The position numbers were made by a program, and so were the translations under genes. Below the pieces are notes generated by a model that was not told the origin of the DNA, searched no databases, and saw nothing but the letters and a program-made list of their open reading frames with translations. Of a stretch of 38,036 nt of DNA, positions 34,682-38,036 are shown in pieces (position 1 is the first letter of the stretch; every line of letters begins with the position of its first letter). Source of the stretch: Kosmotogaceae bacterium (GTDB taxonomy: Bacteria > Thermotogota > Thermotogae > Petrotogales > Kosmotogaceae); contig DLVL01000104.1 of assembly GCA_003444085.1 (NCBI GenBank), positions 6,016 through 44,051 of the forward strand. Direction: 5' to 3'.

Positions 34682-35563
34682 CTATCCGTAGAATACTCTT
34701 CGCTCTGCGTATTTGAACTGCAGAACGGTTAGGATTGCTACAAAAACGAACAGCACCACCGATTGAGCCGATGCGTAGCCTGTGTCCATAGTTACGAAAC
34801 CGTCTCGATACAGCTTGTAAATAAGCACCTCTGTTGCATCGCCTGGTCCACCCCTGGTCATCACATCTATGAGTCCGAAAACCTGGAAAAAAGCATACAA
34901 AGTATTCATTATGAGAAGAAAGAAAGTGGTTGGTGATAGCAACGGTAGAGTGATTCTGAAAAAACGTCTTACAGGCGAAGCTCCATCTATTGAAGCTGCC
35001 TCCAGGAGTTCGTCCGGGATCATTTGCAATCCAGCCAGAAAGAAGATGATGTTGTACCCAAGCATTTTCCACGATGCAGCTATGATAATCGCGACAAGAG
35101 CAATATTACCGCTCATCATCCAATTCAATCTAACTCCAAACAACTGCCTGACAATGTAAACAAGAGGGCCACTTGACGGATCAAACATAAGTGCCCATAT
35201 TGTTCCAGCCAGTGCAGGCGAAATGGCGTAAGTCCATATCATGAGAACCCTTACCGTTGTCATTCCTCTCAACTTCAGGTTCAAGAAGGAAGCAAGAACC
35301 ACAGCCAAAGATATTCCTATGGCAACGACCGCCAAAGCGAAAATCAACGTGATTATCAGGCTGTTCCAATAAGCTTCGGATTCGAAGAGTTTGCTGAAAT
35401 TGCTGAGGCCTACGTAGATTTTTCTATCCCCAAACGGTGAGATTCTGAAGAAGCTCAGATACAGAGACTGTATCGTTGGTATCACAAGGAAAATCACAAC
35501 GATTGCTACCGAAGGAGAAAGCAGAAGATACGGCAAAAACCTATTGGTAAAACGGGTCTGCAC
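34682..35563 (-). CDS. ugpA: ABC transporter permease, UgpA-like
   Basis: The MalF/UgpA-type partner permease, 293 residues with six helices. The EAA loop is EAASIDGASPVRRFFRITLPLLSPT (about residues 186-210), and the C-terminus LQFKYAERRVFYG matches the QFRYVE-type end of UgpA. It lies 62 bp after ugpB and 13 bp before ugpE. A leader of about 60 bp between ugpB and ugpA carries CCGGAGCAGCTCTACTGCTCCGG-like symmetry, noted separately. Confidence 0.88.
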   Translation of the reverse strand: MQTRFTNRFLPYLLLSPSVAIVVIFLVIPTIQSLYLSFFRISPFGDRKIYVGLSNFSKLFESEAYWNSLIITLIFALAVVAIGISLAVVLASFLNLKLRGMTTVRVLMIWTYAISPALAGTIWALMFDPSSGPLVYIVRQLFGVRLNWMMSGNIALVAIIIAASWKMLGYNIIFFLAGLQMIPDELLEAASIDGASPVRRFFRITLPLLSPTTFFLLIMNTLYAFFQVFGLIDVMTRGGPGDATEVLIYKLYRDGFVTMDTGYASAQSVVLFVFVAILTVLQFKYAERRVFYG

Positions 35564-35594
35564 AATTAATCACCGCCAGAAGAGAAGTAGAAAC

Positions 35595-35617
35595 CGGAGC
35601 AGCTCTACTGCTCCGGC
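35595..35617 (-). repeat. Hairpin between ugpB and ugpA
   Basis: CCGGAGCAG / CTGCTCCGG is a perfect 9-bp inverted repeat with a 5-nt loop in the 62-bp ugpB-ugpA gap. On the minus strand it is followed by TTTCTAC, a weak T-run. Such hairpins after a binding-protein gene usually give partial termination or protect the upstream message, which would raise ugpB over the permeases. Confidence 0.65.
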
Positions 35618-35625
35618 AGATAAGA

Positions 35626-36930
35626 TCATTGGCCGTACAAGGAAATGTATTCGCTAAGCAGACGATTGCTTGTTCTTACGGCGTCATCGAGTATTCTTTT
35701 AGCTTCTTTCTCGTAATCTGTTCCTCTGTACTGAACTGCTCTCTCAACAGCTGAATCCACAACATCCCTTATTGCGACGAAATTTCCAAGTCGCACTCCT
35801 TGAGCTGCTTCGCCTCTTGTGCCTGTGAGAATTTGAAGGAAAGCAGTTAGGTGATTCGGATTCTCAGAGAACCAGCCCTCATCAAGTAACTCCTTGACAG
35901 CAGTGTTTGTTGCAGGGAAGTAGCCTGTGTCTTTGTGCCACTGTTTTGTTACATCAGTTCTCATTGTGTATTGGAGGAATCTCCAAATGGCATCATAGAC
36001 TTCGTCAGAGTGGCCCTTCATGACCCACAATGTTGCTCCACCGATGACAGAGTTACCGATCGGGTAGCCTGGCAACCTGGGAAGGAAAGTAGTCCCAACC
36101 TCAAAATCTGCGGCACGTTCGATCGATGCCACTGAAGATGTTGACTGAATAAGCATGGCAACCTGACCTGTTAGGAATGCCTGATTTGCACTGTACTCTC
36201 TGCCACCATAAACGAAGACTCCGTCTTGAGCCCATTTGATCCATTCTGCCATTACTTTGACTCCGAACTCTCCGTTGAAGAGAACTTCTGTTGCCAGGGC
36301 AGATCGTCCGTTGTCGTTGTTTGCGTAGAACTGATTATGGTAAGCATGCATCTGCTCAAAGATCCAGGCAGGCCACCCGAAAGAAACACCCCCAGGAGCT
36401 GCTCCAGAATTTATTATCTGCATGCTGTAATCGTAGAGCTCTTGGAATGTTGTCGGAGGTTTCTTGGGGTCTAGCCCCGCCTTTTCAAAGATATCCTTAT
36501 TGTAGTAAAGGATTGCGGTCGAGGAATTGAAAGGCATTGAATACAGCAATCCATCAACTGTGTAGTAGCTAGAAATCGGACCTATAACATCTCCCCAGTC
36601 ATAATCAGGACCAGCGATTTCGTAGACTGGGTAGATCGCACCACTGTCAAGCATTGTCTGAAGACCAACCTCATATACCTGGACGATGTGTGGCGGATTA
36701 CCTGCCCTGTAATTTGCCACGGCCTTTGTAATTGTCTCTGCATAGGTTCCAGTAAACATTGCTTCAACCCTTATGTCAGGATTCTCCGCATTGAAGCCGT
36801 TCACCAGATCCTCGATAGCCTGCAATCGCGCTCCACTCATGGCATGCCAAAATGTTATTCTGATTTGACCCAACGCTATTCCAGCAAGAACAAGTGTCAA
36901 CACAAGAATTACTGCCAGCACTCTCTTCAC
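35626..36930 (-). CDS. ugpB: Glycerol-3-phosphate-type ABC transporter substrate-binding protein, UgpB-like
   Basis: An exported binding protein of 434 residues with a cleavable signal peptide (about 1-21, no lipobox Cys). Resemblance to UgpB is specific: FWHAMSG, FNAENPD, HIVQVYEVG, MPFNSSTAILYYNKD, VIGGATLWVM, WHKDTGYFP and GVRLGNFVAIR all have counterparts in enterobacterial UgpB. Ligand is therefore likely glycerol 3-phosphate or a glycerophosphodiester, though binding residues were not mapped. The start is GTG 36930, five bases after AAGGAGGTG. Confidence 0.88.
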   Translation of the reverse strand: MKRVLAVILVLTLVLAGIALGQIRITFWHAMSGARLQAIEDLVNGFNAENPDIRVEAMFTGTYAETITKAVANYRAGNPPHIVQVYEVGLQTMLDSGAIYPVYEIAGPDYDWGDVIGPISSYYTVDGLLYSMPFNSSTAILYYNKDIFEKAGLDPKKPPTTFQELYDYSMQIINSGAAPGGVSFGWPAWIFEQMHAYHNQFYANNDNGRSALATEVLFNGEFGVKVMAEWIKWAQDGVFVYGGREYSANQAFLTGQVAMLIQSTSSVASIERAADFEVGTTFLPRLPGYPIGNSVIGGATLWVMKGHSDEVYDAIWRFLQYTMRTDVTKQWHKDTGYFPATNTAVKELLDEGWFSENPNHLTAFLQILTGTRGEAAQGVRLGNFVAIRDVVDSAVERAVQYRGTDYEKEAKRILDDAVRTSNRLLSEYISLYGQ

Positions 36931-36988
36931 TTTTACACCTCCTTGGGGTTTTTGTTACACAAGATGTTCCTCAGACAAAACGGCAATC

Positions 36989-37018
36989 TTTATACTTGAA
37001 ACCTGAAAGGGCTTCAGG
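36989..37018 (-). promoter_or_regulatory. Candidate ugp promoter with overlapping palindrome
   Basis: Minus-strand TATAAA (36994-36989) with no good -35. Just upstream, CCTGAA-N5-TTCAGG (37002-37018) is a 6-bp inverted repeat placed where a repressor could block the promoter. The predicted leader is about 50 nt. Evidence is weak. Confidence 0.3.
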
Positions 37019-37047
37019 GGTATCAGTTACTCTGCACGGCAAATAGC

Positions 37048-37082
37048 AGACAAGCCATGCAAGAATAACGCATGGCTTGTCT
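37048..37082. repeat. Perfect 13-bp inverted repeat in the ugpB upstream gap
   Basis: AGACAAGCCATGC and its exact reverse complement flank a 9-nt loop. It lies 150 bp after the mannosidase stop and about 50 bp before the candidate ugp promoter. There is no T-run on either side. It may be a rho-type end, a transcript-stabilising hairpin or a bidirectional terminator of the mannosidase transcript. The rest of the 301-bp gap 36931-37231 holds only a doubtful 65-codon frame. Confidence 0.7.
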
Positions 37083-37231
37083 TGAATCTGTACCCATCGC
37101 GATCATGATAGTAACGCATCGATTTACAGGCGACCTCTGTAAGAGACAGCACCAACGACCTCGACTCCTTATCAGACAAGATGCTTTCTCTTGGAAAGCA
37201 CTCGCTTAACAAGAGTAATCCCATGAATATT

Positions 37232-38036
37232 CTACCTGAAAATTAGCGTAATTAAACAGAATGGACTGTGTTCCAGTTCAACATGTCCGTATTCGCTTTT
37301 AAGCTCTTCCAGAGGTTCTTCAAGGGCGTTGCTGAGAAAAACCTGATCAAACGGAAGGGCACATCTCAGCGTTGTCGTACCTCTTCTTCCGAGCGTTTCA
37401 CAGATTCTCACAACGAATCCGCCTTCTCTGCAACGTTTTAGGGACATCAGCTTCAGAGTATCAGAGCCATGGCTGAAGGTCAGGACCTTCTCCGGAAAAC
37501 TATCAAGCTCCCCGTCAAGAACGAAAAGAGGTCTGTTAAGGAGATCGGTTTCCTTCACTGTGGGCAGCAAAGAAGCTCCATCATGTGGGAAGATCGAGTA
37601 AACGAGGCAGTGCTGTCCTTCGTCGGACAAGAAGTCCGGAAATATCGGGGAGCGCAAGAGTGTCAGGGATATTTTGTTCTGCCGTACACTATACCCGTAA
37701 AGCCCGTTGTTCAGAATACTCGTACCAAATCCGAATTCACTCATATCGACCCAACGATGACCAGGTACCTCAAACATGGCCTGATCAGTTGTTCGATTGC
37801 AATGTGTAGAGCGCTGAATGTAACCGCACCCGAGATCAAAGCTTGCACTACGTGAAAGCAGCCGCAGTGGGAATTCTGCCTTTAACATGGTTCTGCGCAT
37901 ATGCCAGTCAATAGTCGTTTCGACATCGACCCTTCTTGATTCCCTTGTAAGAGTGTATATCTGGATTATTGAGCTTCCCTCAAGCTTGTAGGTGACCCTT
38001 ACCGCCTCTCTTAAAGGTCCCCATTCGATCTTCGTT
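37232..38036 (-). CDS. GH38 alpha-mannosidase, C-terminal part (gene runs off the right edge)
   Basis: The frame is open from 38035 to the stop at 37232, giving 267 residues of the C-terminal beta-rich domains of a glycoside hydrolase family 38 alpha-mannosidase. Recognisable family stretches are DWHMRRTMLKAEFPL, IQRSTHCN, FEVPGHRWVDMSE, LNNGLYGYS, LTLLRSP and LLNRPL, and the end EHSPFCLITLIFR. The catalytic N-terminal domain is outside the window. The role would be hydrolysis of mannosides, probably cytoplasmic oligosaccharides. Internal ATGs such as 37900 are not starts because homology continues upstream. Confidence 0.9.
   Translation of the reverse strand, partial: TKIEWGPLREAVRVTYKLEGSSIIQIYTLTRESRRVDVETTIDWHMRRTMLKAEFPLRLLSRSASFDLGCGYIQRSTHCNRTTDQAMFEVPGHRWVDMSEFGFGTSILNNGLYGYSVRQNKISLTLLRSPIFPDFLSDEGQHCLVYSIFPHDGASLLPTVKETDLLNRPLFVLDGELDSFPEKVLTFSHGSDTLKLMSLKRCREGGFVVRICETLGRRGTTTLRCALPFDQVFLSNALEEPLEELKSEYGHVELEHSPFCLITLIFR

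Noticed and set aside
37027..37224. 65-codon minus-strand frame between the mannosidase gene and ugpB
   Set aside because: It runs through the 13-bp inverted repeat, has a weak ribosome site and no recognisable domain; listed only as part of the gap.

Overview
The window reads as chromosomal DNA from a member of the Thermotogota, most likely a mesophilic, moderate-GC lineage such as Mesotoga/Kosmotogaceae. This is an inference from gene content and order: a PolC-type replicase in a Gram-negative-like cell, a Na+/H+-type Rnf complex, a dxr-rseP-ispG string, a GlgC/GlgD pair, and AGA/AGG/ATA-rich codon use. No rRNA, tRNA, CRISPR array, insertion sequence or prophage gene was found. Genes are tightly packed, often with ATGA overlaps.

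Region 1 (1-9475, minus strand) looks like one long transcription unit. It starts at a TATAAT-type promoter near 9475 and runs radical-SAM protein -> rnfC-rnfD-rnfG-rnfE-rnfA-rnfB -> dxr -> rseP -> ispG, the last cut by the window edge. It joins a ferredoxin:NAD+ ion-pumping complex to two redox-dependent steps of the MEP isoprenoid pathway and a site-2 protease. RnfB is unusual: its Fe-S module is duplicated and the usual ferredoxin domain is missing.

Region 2 (9480-14078, minus strand) holds ndk, a PF00882-like putative metal hydrolase, glgD and glgC (glycogen precursor synthesis), a small predicted membrane-anchored protein, and about 390 bp with only possible gene debris.

Region 3 (14143-25467, plus strand) is an information-processing operon: a delta-prime-like clamp-loader subunit, a RicT/PSP1 protein, transketolase, RNase III, a second radical-SAM protein, RuvC, PolC, and a protein that looks like a divergent sliding clamp. 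The two radical-SAM proteins of the window resemble the two partner enzymes of the LipS1/LipS2 lipoyl synthase (inference).

Region 4 (25656-30495, plus strand) is a protein quality-control cluster: dnaK behind a near-perfect sigma-A promoter, hsp20, a strong intrinsic terminator that abuts the next ribosome binding site, and a ClpC-like AAA+ unfoldase that appears to lack the ClpP-docking loop.

Region 5 (30560-38036) is mixed: a 2-hydroxyacid dehydrogenase (+), a membrane-anchored FN3-like protein (-), an exported DUF62/SAM-hydrolase-like protein with its own terminator (-), a stand-alone PolX-type helix-hairpin-helix domain (+), then a minus-strand ugpB-ugpA-ugpE transporter operon followed by a DUF2905 gene, and the C-terminal part of a GH38 alpha-mannosidase that runs off the right edge.
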